Source: Streptomyces sp. NBC_01210
GTDB lineage: Bacteria > Actinomycetota > Actinomycetes > Streptomycetales > Streptomycetaceae
NCBI RefSeq assembly: GCF_036010325.1
Contig: NZ_CP108549.1
Coordinates: forward strand, 2,790,001-2,854,000
DNA length: 64,000 nt
Reading direction: 5' to 3'
In this document: positions 40,958 through 50,246 of the stretch, in pieces
Position numbering within the stretch: position 1 is the stretch's first letter
How the letters are laid out: the number at the start of each line of letters is the position of its first letter
Notes under the pieces: model-generated
Told to the model about the DNA's origin: nothing
Seen by the model: only the letters and a program-made list of their open reading frames with translations
Database searches by the model: none
Program-made: the position numbers and the translations under genes

Positions 40958-42702
40958 CGACCGAGGCATCGACGGTGCGAGACGACGAGGAGCCGCGCCG
41001 GCGGGGTGGAGCCGGAGACCCTGTGACCCACGCCCCGAAGGCGGGTCGCGGGACTGACGGGGCGTCGCCGCAGGCGGCCGGCAGTCACGGCGACGGGACG
41101 CAGCGGCAGGCGGCCGACCGCCCGGTTGACGGATCGTCCCGATCGACCGGCGCCGCACCGCCGCGAGCCGCCGACGACGGGAGCGGCGAGACACCGGAAC
41201 GAACCGCCGACCACCGGAGCGGCGAGACACCGGAGCGAGCGGCCGACCACCGGGGCGACCGGGCACAGACCACTGCCACCGGCCGCCGGAACGACACGAC
41301 ACCGGAGCGACCGGCCGACCACCGGGGCGACCGGCCACAGACCACTGCCACCGGCCGCCAGAACGACACGACACCGGAACGAACCACCGACCACCGGGGC
41401 GACCGGCCACAGACCACTGCCACCGGCCGCCAGAACGACACGACACCGGAACGAACCACCGACCACCGGGGCGACCGGCCACAGACCACTGCCACCGGCC
41501 GCCAGAACGACACGACACCCCAACAAGCCGCCGGCCACCGGGACCGCAGGAATTCGCCGAGGTCGGCCGGTCACCAGGGCGACGACACATCGCCCCGCAG
41601 GTCGTACCTCCTCGCGCCCGCCGCCAGTCGTAGTAACGCCCTGCATGCCGGGGCCTGGTGGATCTGGGCCCTTGGGCTTGCCACCGCCGCGTCGCGGACC
41701 ACCAATCCGCTTCTCCTCGGGCTCCTCGTCGGCGTCGCCGGATACGTCGTCGCCGCCCGGCGCACCGACGCGCCCTGGGCCCGTTCGTACGGGGCCTTCG
41801 CCAAGCTCGGGCTCTTCGTCATCGGCATCCGCGTGCTCTTCTCCGTCGTCCTCGGCTCGCCGATCCCGGGGACGCATGTCCTCTTCAGCCTCCCCGAAGT
41901 ACCGCTGCCCGACTGGGCGCGAGGCGTACGCATCGGCGGCCGGGTCTCCGCAGAGCAGCTGCTCTTCGCGCTGTACGACGGCGCGAAGCTCGCCACGCTC
42001 CTCATCTGCGTCGGCGCGGCCAACGCGCTCGCCAATCCCGCCCGCCTGCTCAAGTCCCTCCCGGGCGCCCTGTACGAGGTCGGCGTCGCCGTCGTGGTCG
42101 CCATGACCTTCGCGCCGAACATGGTCGCGGACGTGGTCCGGCTGCGTACCGCCCGCCGGCTGCGCGGCCGCCCCACCGGCGGCATCAAGGCGATCGTGCA
42201 GATCGGGCTGCCCGTCCTGGAGGGCGCGCTCGAGCGGTCGGTCGCCGTCGCGGCATCCATGGACGCACGCGGCTACGGACGTACCGCACACGTCCCGCCC
42301 GCCGTCCGCCGCACCACCACCGTCCTCACGCTCGGCGGACTGCTCGGCGTCTGCGCCGGTTCGTACGGCCTGCTCGCCGCGGAGGGCGCTTCGTACGGAC
42401 TGCCCCTCCTGATAGCCGGGCTCCTCGCCGCGCTCGCCGGTCTCCGGCTCGGCGGCCGGCGCTCCGTACGCACCCGCTACCGTCCCGACCGCTGGGGCCC
42501 GCGGTCCTGGCTGGTGGCCGGATCCGGCGCGGTCGTCGCGGCCCTGATGATCCGGGCGGGTACCTACGATCCGGAGGCGCTGCACCCCGGCGTCGTACCG
42601 CCGACCGCGCCGACGCTGCCCCTCTGGCCCGCAGCGAGCGTCCTCATCGGACTGCTGCCCGCCTTCATCGCGCCCGTACCCGCCTCGCAGGAGAAACCGT
42701 GA
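40954..42702 (+). CDS. ECF transporter transmembrane protein EcfT (CbiQ-like) with repeat-rich N-terminus
   Basis: A 582-aa protein. Residues 1-220 are a hydrophilic, charged low-complexity tail containing four 24-residue repeats (ADHRGDRPQTTATGRQNDTT type). Residues 225-582 are the EcfT fold with about six or seven membrane segments and the coupling helices carrying the Ala-Arg-Gly motifs: MDARGYGRTAHVPPAVR and RTARRLRGRPTGGI. ATG 40954 overlaps the preceding stop by ATGA. It couples the ATPases to the S component. The N-terminal extension is absent from ordinary CbiQ proteins. Confidence 0.92.
   Translation: MTTEASTVRDDEEPRRRGGAGDPVTHAPKAGRGTDGASPQAAGSHGDGTQRQAADRPVDGSSRSTGAAPPRAADDGSGETPERTADHRSGETPERAADHRGDRAQTTATGRRNDTTPERPADHRGDRPQTTATGRQNDTTPERTTDHRGDRPQTTATGRQNDTTPERTTDHRGDRPQTTATGRQNDTTPQQAAGHRDRRNSPRSAGHQGDDTSPRRSYLLAPAASRSNALHAGAWWIWALGLATAASRTTNPLLLGLLVGVAGYVVAARRTDAPWARSYGAFAKLGLFVIGIRVLFSVVLGSPIPGTHVLFSLPEVPLPDWARGVRIGGRVSAEQLLFALYDGAKLATLLICVGAANALANPARLLKSLPGALYEVGVAVVVAMTFAPNMVADVVRLRTARRLRGRPTGGIKAIVQIGLPVLEGALERSVAVAASMDARGYGRTAHVPPAVRRTTTVLTLGGLLGVCAGSYGLLAAEGASYGLPLLIAGLLAALAGLRLGGRRSVRTRYRPDRWGPRSWLVAGSGAVVAALMIRAGTYDPEALHPGVVPPTAPTLPLWPAASVLIGLLPAFIAPVPASQEKP
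41239..41526. repeat. four 72-bp in-frame tandem repeats in ecfT
   Basis: Four direct copies of a 72-bp unit encode 24-aa repeats; the last three are nearly identical at DNA level. Period and frame are preserved (72 = 24 codons), so copy-number change would keep the frame open. Confidence 0.93.
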
Positions 42703-44462
42703 TCCGCTTCGAAGACGTGTCGGTGACGTACGGCGATGCCGGCGCGCCCGCGATCAGCGGTGTCGACCTGACCGTCCCCGAGGGCGAGTTGGTGCTACTG
42801 GTCGGGCCGTCCGGTGTCGGCAAGTCGACACTGCTGGGTGCGGTCTCGGGCCTCGTCCCGCACTTCACCGGCGGCACCCTGCGCGGCCGCGTCACCGTCG
42901 ACGGCCGCGACACCCGTACCCACAAGCCGCGCGAACTCGCCGATCTCGTCGGCACGGTGGGCCAGGACCCGCTCGCCCACTTCGTCACCGACACGGTCGA
43001 GGACGAGCTGGCGTACGGCATGGAATCGCTCGGCCTCGCCCCCGAGGTGATGCGCCGCCGCGTCGAGGAGACGCTCGACCTCCTCGGGCTGACCGAGCTG
43101 CGCGACCGCCCGATCGCCACGCTCTCCGGCGGACAGCAGCAGCGCGTCGCGATCGGCTCGGTGCTGACCCCGCACCCCAGGGTCCTCGTGCTCGACGAGC
43201 CGACGTCCGCGCTGGACCCGGCGGCGGCGGAGGAGGTGCTGGCGGTCCTGCAGCGGCTGGTCCACGATCTCGGCACGACGGTTCTGATGGCGGAGCACCG
43301 CCTGGAGCGGGTGGTGCAGTACGCGGACCAGGTCATCCTGCTGCCCGCGCCCGGGGAGCCACCGGTGATCGGGGCGCCGGCGGAAGTCATGGCGGTCTCC
43401 CCCGTACACCCGCCGGTCGTGGCGCTGGGCCGCCTGGCGCGGTGGGACCCGCTGCCACTGTCGGTACGGGACGCGCGGCGCGGGGCCGGTGCGTTGCGGG
43501 AGCGCCTGGAGGGTCTTTCCCCCACCCCGCCCCTTCCCGTAACCGGGGCTCCGCCCCAGACCCCCGTACGGCCTTCGGCCGTGTCCTCAATCGCCGGACG
43601 GGCTGCAATCCAGCCCCGTCGGCGATGGAGGATGCCAGCCCCGCAGGCGATTGAGGCGCGGGGTCCGGGGCGGAGCCCCAGGTTCGGGAAGGAGCGGAGC
43701 CCCGGCTCGGGCGGTCCGCTTGCCGAGGCCCGCGCGCTCACCGTCCGCCGCGACCGCGTAGAGGCCCTCCGCCGCGTCGACCTCACCGTCGCCCCCGGCG
43801 AAGCCATCGCCCTCATGGGCCGCAACGGCGCCGGAAAGTCGACCCTCCTCGCCACCCTCGTCGGCATGGTCGAGCCCACCTCCGGCACCGTCCTCGTCGG
43901 CAGCCGCACCCCCCACCGCACCCATCCCCGCGAGCTGGTCCGCCAGGTCGGCCTCGTTCCGCAGGAGCCGCGCGATCTGCTGTACGCGGACACGGTGGCG
44001 GCCGAGTGCGCGGCGGCCGACGCCGACGCGGGCGCCGCGCCCGGCTCCTGCCGCGCCCTGGTGACCGAGCTGCTGCCCGACGTACCGGACACGACGCACC
44101 CCCGCGATCTCTCCGAGGGGCAGCGCCTCGCCCTGGCGCTGGCCATCGTGCTCACCGGGCGGCCGCCCCTCCTCCTCCTCGACGAGCCGACCCGGGGTCT
44201 GGACTACGCCGCGAAGGCCCGGCTCGTCACCGTCCTCAAAGGCCTGGCCGCCGAGGGGCACGCCATCGTCCTGGCCACCCACGACGTGGAGCTGGCCGCC
44301 GACCTCGCGCACCGGGTGGTGATCCTGGCCGACGGCGAGGTCGTCGCGGACGGCCCGACCGCCGAGGTCGTGGTCTCCTCGCCCGCCTTCGCGCCCCAGG
44401 TCGCCAAGATCCTGGCCCCGCAGAAATGGCTGACCGTCGCCCAGGTCAGGGACGCCCTGTGA
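42699..44462 (+). CDS. fused ECF transporter ATPase (EcfA-EcfA')
   Basis: A 587-aa double ATPase. Domain 1 (about 1-270) has Walker A GPSGVGKST, LSGGQQQRVAIG and LVLDEPTSALD. Domain 2 (about 345-587) has GRNGAGKST, signature LSEGQRLALALA and LLLLDEPTRGLD. The linker (about residues 273-335) is encoded by a copy of the dispersed intergenic repeat, read in frame as Pro/Arg-rich sequence. GTG 42699 overlaps the ecfT stop. It energises uptake of the S-component substrate. Confidence 0.93.
   Translation: MIRFEDVSVTYGDAGAPAISGVDLTVPEGELVLLVGPSGVGKSTLLGAVSGLVPHFTGGTLRGRVTVDGRDTRTHKPRELADLVGTVGQDPLAHFVTDTVEDELAYGMESLGLAPEVMRRRVEETLDLLGLTELRDRPIATLSGGQQQRVAIGSVLTPHPRVLVLDEPTSALDPAAAEEVLAVLQRLVHDLGTTVLMAEHRLERVVQYADQVILLPAPGEPPVIGAPAEVMAVSPVHPPVVALGRLARWDPLPLSVRDARRGAGALRERLEGLSPTPPLPVTGAPPQTPVRPSAVSSIAGRAAIQPRRRWRMPAPQAIEARGPGRSPRFGKERSPGSGGPLAEARALTVRRDRVEALRRVDLTVAPGEAIALMGRNGAGKSTLLATLVGMVEPTSGTVLVGSRTPHRTHPRELVRQVGLVPQEPRDLLYADTVAAECAAADADAGAAPGSCRALVTELLPDVPDTTHPRDLSEGQRLALALAIVLTGRPPLLLLDEPTRGLDYAAKARLVTVLKGLAAEGHAIVLATHDVELAADLAHRVVILADGEVVADGPTAEVVVSSPAFAPQVAKILAPQKWLTVAQVRDAL
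43515..43700. repeat. dispersed palindromic repeat inside the ecfA coding region
   Basis: It has the same 5' block as 17858-18046 (cccaccccgccccttcccgt then aaccggggctccgccccaga), then gtcctcaatcgccgg, ggcgattgaggcg, and a closing inverse ggggcggagcccc. It forms the in-frame linker between the two ATPase domains. Confidence 0.85.
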
Positions 44463-45292
44463 ACCACGCCACACAGGCCCGCGCCGTACGCCTCGGCCCC
44501 CGATCCATCGCCGCCCTCGCCCTGATCAGCGGGATCGGGGTGATCGCCTTCGGCTGGCCGCTGCTCGCCGACGCCGACTCCGGGCTCGCCCACTCCGCCG
44601 ACGCGCCCTGGCTCTTCGCCGCGCTGCTCCCGCTCCTCGTGGCCGTCGTCGTCGCGACGATCGCCGACACCGGGATGGACGCCAAGGCGGTGGCGATGCT
44701 CGGAGTCCTCGCCGCGGTCGGCGCCGCGCTGCGGCCGCTGGGCGCGGGCACCGCGGGCCTGGAGCCCATGTTCTTCCTGATGGTGCTGAGCGGCCGGGTG
44801 CTCGGACCGGGCTTCGGCTTCGTACTCGGCTCGGTCACCATGTTCGCGTCCGCGCTGCTCACCGGCGGCGTCGGTCCGTGGATGCCGTTCCAGATGCTGT
44901 CGATGGGCTGGTTCACGATGGGCGCGGGACTGCTGCCGGGGCCGGACCGGCTGCGTGGCCGCGCCGAGCTGCTGATGCTCGCGGTGTACGGGGCCGTCGC
45001 CGCGTTCGCCTACGGCACGGTCATGAATCTTCAGGGCTGGACATATATCGGCGGCCTCTCCTCCGGCATCTCCTTCCACCCCGGCGATCCGGTACAGGAG
45101 AACCTGGTCCGCTTCCTCGCCTACTGCGCGGCGACCTCCTTCGGCTGGGACCTCGGACGGGCGGTGCTCACCGTCGTACTGACCCTCGCCATCGGCTCGA
45201 CGGTCCTCAAGGCGCTGCGCCGAGCCACCCGCCGTGCCGCCTTCGAGGCACAGGTCACATTCGAGGCCCCCGACAGGGTCCCTCCGGGGTGA
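44459..45292 (+). CDS. ECF transporter S component (substrate-binding membrane protein)
   Basis: A 277-aa integral membrane protein with about six segments, including SIAALALISGIGVIAFGWPL, LFAALLPLLVAVVVATIADT and RVLGPGFGFVLGSVTMFAS. The loop GGVGPWMPFQMLSMGWFTMG is typical of vitamin-type S components. GTG 44459 overlaps the ATPase stop. Position after a B12 riboswitch predicts cobalamin or a corrinoid as substrate; sequence alone does not settle it. Confidence 0.9.
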   Translation: MNHATQARAVRLGPRSIAALALISGIGVIAFGWPLLADADSGLAHSADAPWLFAALLPLLVAVVVATIADTGMDAKAVAMLGVLAAVGAALRPLGAGTAGLEPMFFLMVLSGRVLGPGFGFVLGSVTMFASALLTGGVGPWMPFQMLSMGWFTMGAGLLPGPDRLRGRAELLMLAVYGAVAAFAYGTVMNLQGWTYIGGLSSGISFHPGDPVQENLVRFLAYCAATSFGWDLGRAVLTVVLTLAIGSTVLKALRRATRRAAFEAQVTFEAPDRVPPG

Positions 45293-45608
45293 GCCGCCCC
45301 ACAGGGGTTTAGTCCGATACGAGCCGCAATAGTACCTTTTTGGTGGCCATGGTGACCCGTCGATCGCGGCCGCCACCTGCAGGAACCTCTGCGGTCAAGC
45401 CCCCGGCCGTGCCACCCCAGGTGCGAGCACGGCTAGTAACAAGGGTCGTTGCGACGGGCTGACCTCGCCGCTACAACTGACCCAGTCGCAAGGCGCCCCG
45501 TGCTCCTCACCGGAGCCGCAGTGCCTCCCAGGCGGCCGGATCCCCACTCGTACGTACGAGATTCCGGCATGCCCGCGACGGCCCTGTTCCCGAGAGTTAG
45601 GTCGCTCT
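45293..45608. other. 316-bp leader upstream of the transglycosylase gene
   Basis: No coding frame. Starts with a gap after the ECF operon and ttttt at 45338-45342. Region 45360-45540 can form several GC stems (for example gccgccacctgcaggaacct and cgacgggctgacctcgccg). Streptomyces wall-hydrolase genes often have c-di-AMP riboswitches, but the diagnostic core could not be matched, so it is left as an unassigned structured leader. Confidence 0.4.
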
Positions 45609-46034
45609 GTGTTCCGCTCGATCATCAGCCGCATCGCCATCCGCCCGAAGAACGCTCTCGTCGGCTCCGCCCTTGTCCTGGGCACTGCCGGCATGGCGAT
45701 CGGCATGAACCCGGCCACGGCCGCCGCCGCTCCCGCCGCGCAGACCGGGTCCCCGAAGGCGGTCGCCCAGCAGATGATCGCGGACGACGCGCAGTTCCAG
45801 TGCTTCAGCAAGATCGTGGAGCACGAGAGCGGCTGGAACGTGAACGCCACCAACCCGTCCAGCGGTGCGTACGGCCTCGTCCAGGCGCTGCCCGGCGGCA
45901 AGATGGCATCCGCCGGCGCTGACTGGAAGACCAACCCGGCCACCCAGATCAAGTGGGGCCTGGACTACATGAACTCCCGCTACGGCAGCCCGTGCGGCGC
46001 CTGGTCCTCCTGGCAGGCCCAGGGCTGGTACTGA
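45609..46034 (+). CDS. secreted transglycosylase-like (SLT) protein
   Basis: A 141-aa exported protein. The signal segment is ALVGSALVLGTAGMAIGMNP, with cleavage after the Ala-rich TAAAAPAA. The small lysozyme-like domain has FSKIVEHESGWNVNATNPSS (catalytic Glu), GAYGLVQALPGGKM, TQIKWGLDYMNSRYGSPCGA and terminal WSSWQAQGWY. It cleaves peptidoglycan glycan strands outside the cell. GTG 45609 is the start, with a weak gttagg box. Preceded by a long leader that may regulate it. Confidence 0.9.
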   Translation: MFRSIISRIAIRPKNALVGSALVLGTAGMAIGMNPATAAAAPAAQTGSPKAVAQQMIADDAQFQCFSKIVEHESGWNVNATNPSSGAYGLVQALPGGKMASAGADWKTNPATQIKWGLDYMNSRYGSPCGAWSSWQAQGWY

Positions 46035-46180
46035 TCCGGCCCGCAGCCTCCTCCAGCGCATGGAACCGGCCCACGATCTCGGGCGCGGCGTTCCTGAAGG
46101 CCGAAGGCCCCGAAGTGGTCGACCTTTCCCTGGTCGAGCACCGGGGCCCTCGTGCCGTATGCGGTCGGATGCAGCGGATC

Positions 46181-46882
46181 TCAGGATTCCACGCCTGACC
46201 GGAGCAGAATCCGTGCCAGCTCGCGCGGCTGGGAGAACATCGGCCAGTGGCCGGTGTCCATCTCGACCAGCCGCCAGTGCTCGCTCTTCAGCAGCTCCAC
46301 CACGTCGTCGTTCGGCTCGGCGCCGTCGAGCAGGCACTTGATGTACGTCGCCGGGAGCTCGCCGAGCGGGCGTGCCAGCACGGCCGGCTCGGTCAGCGTG
46401 GCGCCCGGGTGCGGGGTCGAGCCGCCCACGATCCGTGCGATCTGCTCGCCGGTGAGACCCTGGCCTTCGCAGTCGGCTGCGGTCAGGGGCGCCCAGAAGC
46501 CCCCGTTGTCGGCAATCGATGCCTCCACCATCGCCCGGCCGTACGGCCAGCCCGAAACGAACGACTCGCCGTCGGCCGGAACGTTGGAGTCGACGAACAC
46601 CACGCGGGCCAGCCGGTCGCCGATCCGCTCGGCGGCCTGACCGACCGGGATGCCCGAGTAGCTGTGCCCGACCAGGACGACGTCGCGCAGATCGAGGCGT
46701 TCGACCTCGCTGACGATGTCCTGTACATGGGTCTGCTGCCCGGCCGGCACGCCCTGCTTGTCGGCGAGGCCGGACAGCGTCAAAGGGTGTGCGCCGTGCC
46801 CCGCCGCACGCAACTCCGGGACCACCTCGTCCCACGCCCACGATCCGAGCCACGCGCCTGCCACCAGTACGTATTCCGTCAT
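46181..46882 (-). CDS. alpha/beta hydrolase
   Basis: A 233-aa hydrolase of the short salicylate-esterase-like group. The oxyanion/N-terminal motif is VLVAGAWLGSWAWDEV, the nucleophile elbow is VGHSYSG (Ser), and the catalytic His is in DTGHWPMFSQP with an acid in between. No signal peptide. It stands alone next to, but convergent/co-directional with, the fadA5 gene (76-bp gap, no shared motif). Probable ester or amide hydrolase; substrate unknown. Confidence 0.9.
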   Translation of the reverse strand: MTEYVLVAGAWLGSWAWDEVVPELRAAGHGAHPLTLSGLADKQGVPAGQQTHVQDIVSEVERLDLRDVVLVGHSYSGIPVGQAAERIGDRLARVVFVDSNVPADGESFVSGWPYGRAMVEASIADNGGFWAPLTAADCEGQGLTGEQIARIVGGSTPHPGATLTEPAVLARPLGELPATYIKCLLDGAEPNDDVVELLKSEHWRLVEMDTGHWPMFSQPRELARILLRSGVES

Positions 46883-46958
46883 GGTGGCAACGTAACGGAG
46901 GGGTCCGACAACCGGCCGCCGGAACGCGACCGCTCCGGAACCGCCCCCGAAACAGGAC

Positions 46959-48182
<1,224 letters not shown>

Positions 48183-48183
48183 C

Positions 48184-48197
48184 TAGTACGCGTTCTA
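48184..48197. promoter_or_regulatory. KstR-like box at fadA5 (one mismatch)
   Basis: TAGTACGCGTTCTA, one mismatch from TnnAACnnGTTnnA, is centred in a near-perfect 20-bp palindrome AACTAGTACGCGTTCTAGTT (48181-48200). Confidence 0.65.
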
Positions 48198-48312
48198 GTT
48201 CTCCGTTCAGTCTTATGAGCGCTACCCCCGGTACGCAAGGGTCTTGCACGGCACTGCTGCACCCCTGGCGCCCCCGACCGGCAACAGATCCCGCCGCGAC
48301 CCTTGCCACTTG

Positions 48313-48326
48313 TAGAACTCGTTACT
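48313..48326. promoter_or_regulatory. KstR-like box at cyp125 (one mismatch)
   Basis: TAGAACTCGTTACT keeps the AACnnGTT core but ends in T. It lies about 100 bp upstream of cyp125. Confidence 0.5.
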
Positions 48327-48342
48327 ACCTTTCGGTCAACTT

Positions 48343-48357
48343 CTGATGGGTCGTCAG
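48343..48357. promoter_or_regulatory. CTGAC-type palindrome (one mismatch)
   Basis: CTGATGGGTCGTCAG is one mismatch from CTGAC-N5-GTCAG; 67 bp upstream of the cyp125 start. Confidence 0.4.
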
Positions 48358-48424
48358 ACAAGCCGTGTCACCACCTCCGTGACCACCCGCGTCACCGACA
48401 CCACCGCCAGACCTGGAGTTGACC

Positions 48425-49681
48425 TTGAAGCTGCCGAAGGACTGCCCCCATCTGCCCGAAGGGTTCGACTTCACCGATCCCGATCTCCTCCAAGCCCGCG
48501 TCCCCCACCCGGAGTTCGCCCGGATGCGGCAGACCGCCCCGGTCTGGTGGTGCACCCAGCCGGCCGGCATCTCCGGCTTCCAGGACGAGGGCTACTGGGC
48601 CGTCACCCGGCACGCCGACGTCAAGCATGTCTCCACCCACCCCGAACTCTTCTCCTCCAACACCAACACCGCGGTCATCCGCTTCAACGAGACGATCAGC
48701 CGCGACCAGATCGAGGTCCAGAAGCTGATCATGCTCAACATGGACCCGCCGGAGCACACCCGCGTCCGCCAGATCGTCCAGCGCGGCTTCACCCCGCGGG
48801 CGATCCGCTCCCTGGAGGAGGCCCTGCGCAACCGCGCCCGCTCGATCGTCGAGACCGCGCTGGCCGGCGCGAAGGACGACGGCAGCTTCGACTTCGTCAC
48901 CAACATCGCGGTGGAACTGCCGCTCCAGGCCATCGCCGAACTCATCGGCGTACCGCAGGAGGACCGCACCAAGATCTTCGACTGGTCCAACAAGATGGCG
49001 GCGTACGACGACCCCGAGTACGCGATCACCGAGGAGATCGGTGCCGAGGCGGCGATGGAGATCGTCTCGTACTCGATGAATCTGGCCGCGGCCCGCAAGG
49101 ACTGTCCGGCGAAGGACATCGTGTCCCAACTGGTCGCCGCGGAGGACGAAGGCAACCTCTCCAACGACGAGTTCGGCTTCTTCGTGATCCTGCTGGCGGT
49201 CGCGGGCAATGAGACGACGAGGAACGCGATCAGCCACGGTATGCACGCGTTTCTCACGCATCCCGAGCAGTGGGAGCTCTACAAGCGGGAGCGGCCGGAG
49301 ACCGCGGCCGAGGAGATCGTGCGCTGGGCGACGCCCGTGGTCTCCTTCCAGCGCACGGCCACGCAGGACCTGGAGCTGGGCGGCCGGCAGATCAAGAAGG
49401 GCGACCGGGTCGGGATCTTCTACTCATCGGCGAACAACGACCCCGAAGTCTTCGAGGAGCCCGAGCAGTTCAACATCACCCGCGACCCGAACCCGCACCT
49501 CGGCTTCGGCGGCGGAGGCCCGCACTTCTGCCTCGGCAAGTCGCTCGCGGTGATGGAGATCAACCTGATCTTCAACGCGATAGCGGACACCCTGCCGGAC
49601 CTCCGCCTGGTGGGCGGCCCGCGCCGACTGCGCTCGGCGTGGCTGAACGGCATCAAGGAACTCCAGGTCAGCACCAGTTGA
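48425..49681 (+). CDS. cyp125: cytochrome P450 CYP125-like steroid C26/27 monooxygenase
   Basis: A 418-aa P450 that tracks CYP125 through its length: HLPEGFDFTDPDLLQARVPH, APVWWCTQPAG, IEVQKLIMLNMDPPEHTRVR, ELPLQAIAELIGVPQEDRTK, I-helix LLAVAGNETTRNAISHGM, EEIVRWATPVVSFQRTA, and heme loop FGGGGPHFCLGKSLAVMEIN (Cys369). CYP125 enzymes hydroxylate the sterol terminal methyl, starting side-chain degradation. TTG 48425 is preceded by ggag at 6-nt spacing; TTG 48419 is an alternative two codons upstream. Divergent from fadA5, with KstR-like and CTGAC-type sites in the shared intergenic region. Confidence 0.93.
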   Translation: MKLPKDCPHLPEGFDFTDPDLLQARVPHPEFARMRQTAPVWWCTQPAGISGFQDEGYWAVTRHADVKHVSTHPELFSSNTNTAVIRFNETISRDQIEVQKLIMLNMDPPEHTRVRQIVQRGFTPRAIRSLEEALRNRARSIVETALAGAKDDGSFDFVTNIAVELPLQAIAELIGVPQEDRTKIFDWSNKMAAYDDPEYAITEEIGAEAAMEIVSYSMNLAAARKDCPAKDIVSQLVAAEDEGNLSNDEFGFFVILLAVAGNETTRNAISHGMHAFLTHPEQWELYKRERPETAAEEIVRWATPVVSFQRTATQDLELGGRQIKKGDRVGIFYSSANNDPEVFEEPEQFNITRDPNPHLGFGGGGPHFCLGKSLAVMEINLIFNAIADTLPDLRLVGGPRRLRSAWLNGIKELQVSTS

Positions 49682-49694
49682 CCTGTGGGCCGGT

Positions 49695-49734
49695 GGGAGG
49701 CGGGGCGCTCACCCCACGCCACGCCCCGCCTCCC
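49695..49734 (+). terminator. intrinsic terminator-like hairpin
   Basis: GGGAGGCGGGGCG / CGCCCCGCCTCCC perfect 13-bp arms with a 14-nt loop, 13 bp after cyp125. Confidence 0.8.
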
Positions 49735-49769
49735 CCTGTTGCGCAGGCGTGAGTCGGTGAGGGGACCGG

Positions 49770-49985
49770 TCACCTGCGGCAGTGGAGGTTGGACGGGGGT
49801 GTGGTGCCGACGTACTTGCCCCACTCGGCGCGGGTGAGGTCGCGGCCGGAGGTGGCGCAGGCGGCGTCGGTCCAGACGTCGGGGGTCAGCGACCATCGCT
49901 GTAGTTCCCCGACGTTCCCCTCCCCCTCCACCGCGGCGAAGAGCATCGTCCCGAGGAGCGTGGCTTGATCACCGTGGAGAAATGA
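49770..49985 (-). pseudogene. C-terminal remnant of a WD40-repeat/effector-type protein
   Basis: The minus strand reads without interruption TMLFAAVEGEGNVGELQRWS, then LTPDVWTDAACATSGRDLTR and AEWGKYVG before a TGA. This is the usual closing block of large Streptomyces WD40/P-loop signalling proteins (W-x-A-C-x-x-x-GRxLTxxEW). Only about 70 codons remain, no start exists, and an in-frame TAG interrupts just upstream near 49985. Truncated, presumably by deletion next to the DUF397 gene. Confidence 0.65.
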
Positions 49986-50246
49986 CTAGAAAGCGTCCCG
50001 AGCCGCCGCTGCGACGAAGGTCGCGAAGGCGGGGCGGGAGAGGTGGAGCGCGGGGCGGGTGACGTCCTTGGAGTCGCGTACGGCGACGAGGTGGGGAGCC
50101 TCTGCAATCTCGAGGCACTCGCCGCCAGTGCTGCCGCTGTAGCTGGACTTGCGCCAGGCGGCGCCGTTGAGGGGGGCGCACTCGACGCACGAGCCGCCCT
50201 GGTCACCGCTGTAGCTCGACTTACGCCACTGCGTGCTGCTCCCCAT
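49986..50246 (-). CDS. DUF397 protein (two DUF397 units)
   Basis: An 86-aa protein with two tandem DUF397 modules: QWRKSSYSGDQGGSCVECAP and AWRKSSYSGSTGGECLEIAE, then the shared end VAVRDSKDVTRPALHLSRPAF and ATFVAA. ATG 50246 has ggaggagcgct upstream and lies inside the end of the XRE gene (26-bp overlap), so the pair is coupled. Such pairs are abundant in Streptomyces, where some control antibiotic production or morphology or behave as toxin-antitoxin-like pairs; the role here is unknown. Confidence 0.9.
   Translation of the reverse strand: MGSSTQWRKSSYSGDQGGSCVECAPLNGAAWRKSSYSGSTGGECLEIAEAPHLVAVRDSKDVTRPALHLSRPAFATFVAAAARDAF

Noticed and set aside
41239..41526. CRISPR-like array
   Set aside because: Repeats are directly adjacent with no spacers and lie in frame within ecfT.
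45293..45608. c-di-AMP (ydaO) riboswitch before the transglycosylase
   Set aside because: Context is right for Streptomyces wall hydrolases, but I could not match the conserved core, so it is listed only as an unassigned leader.
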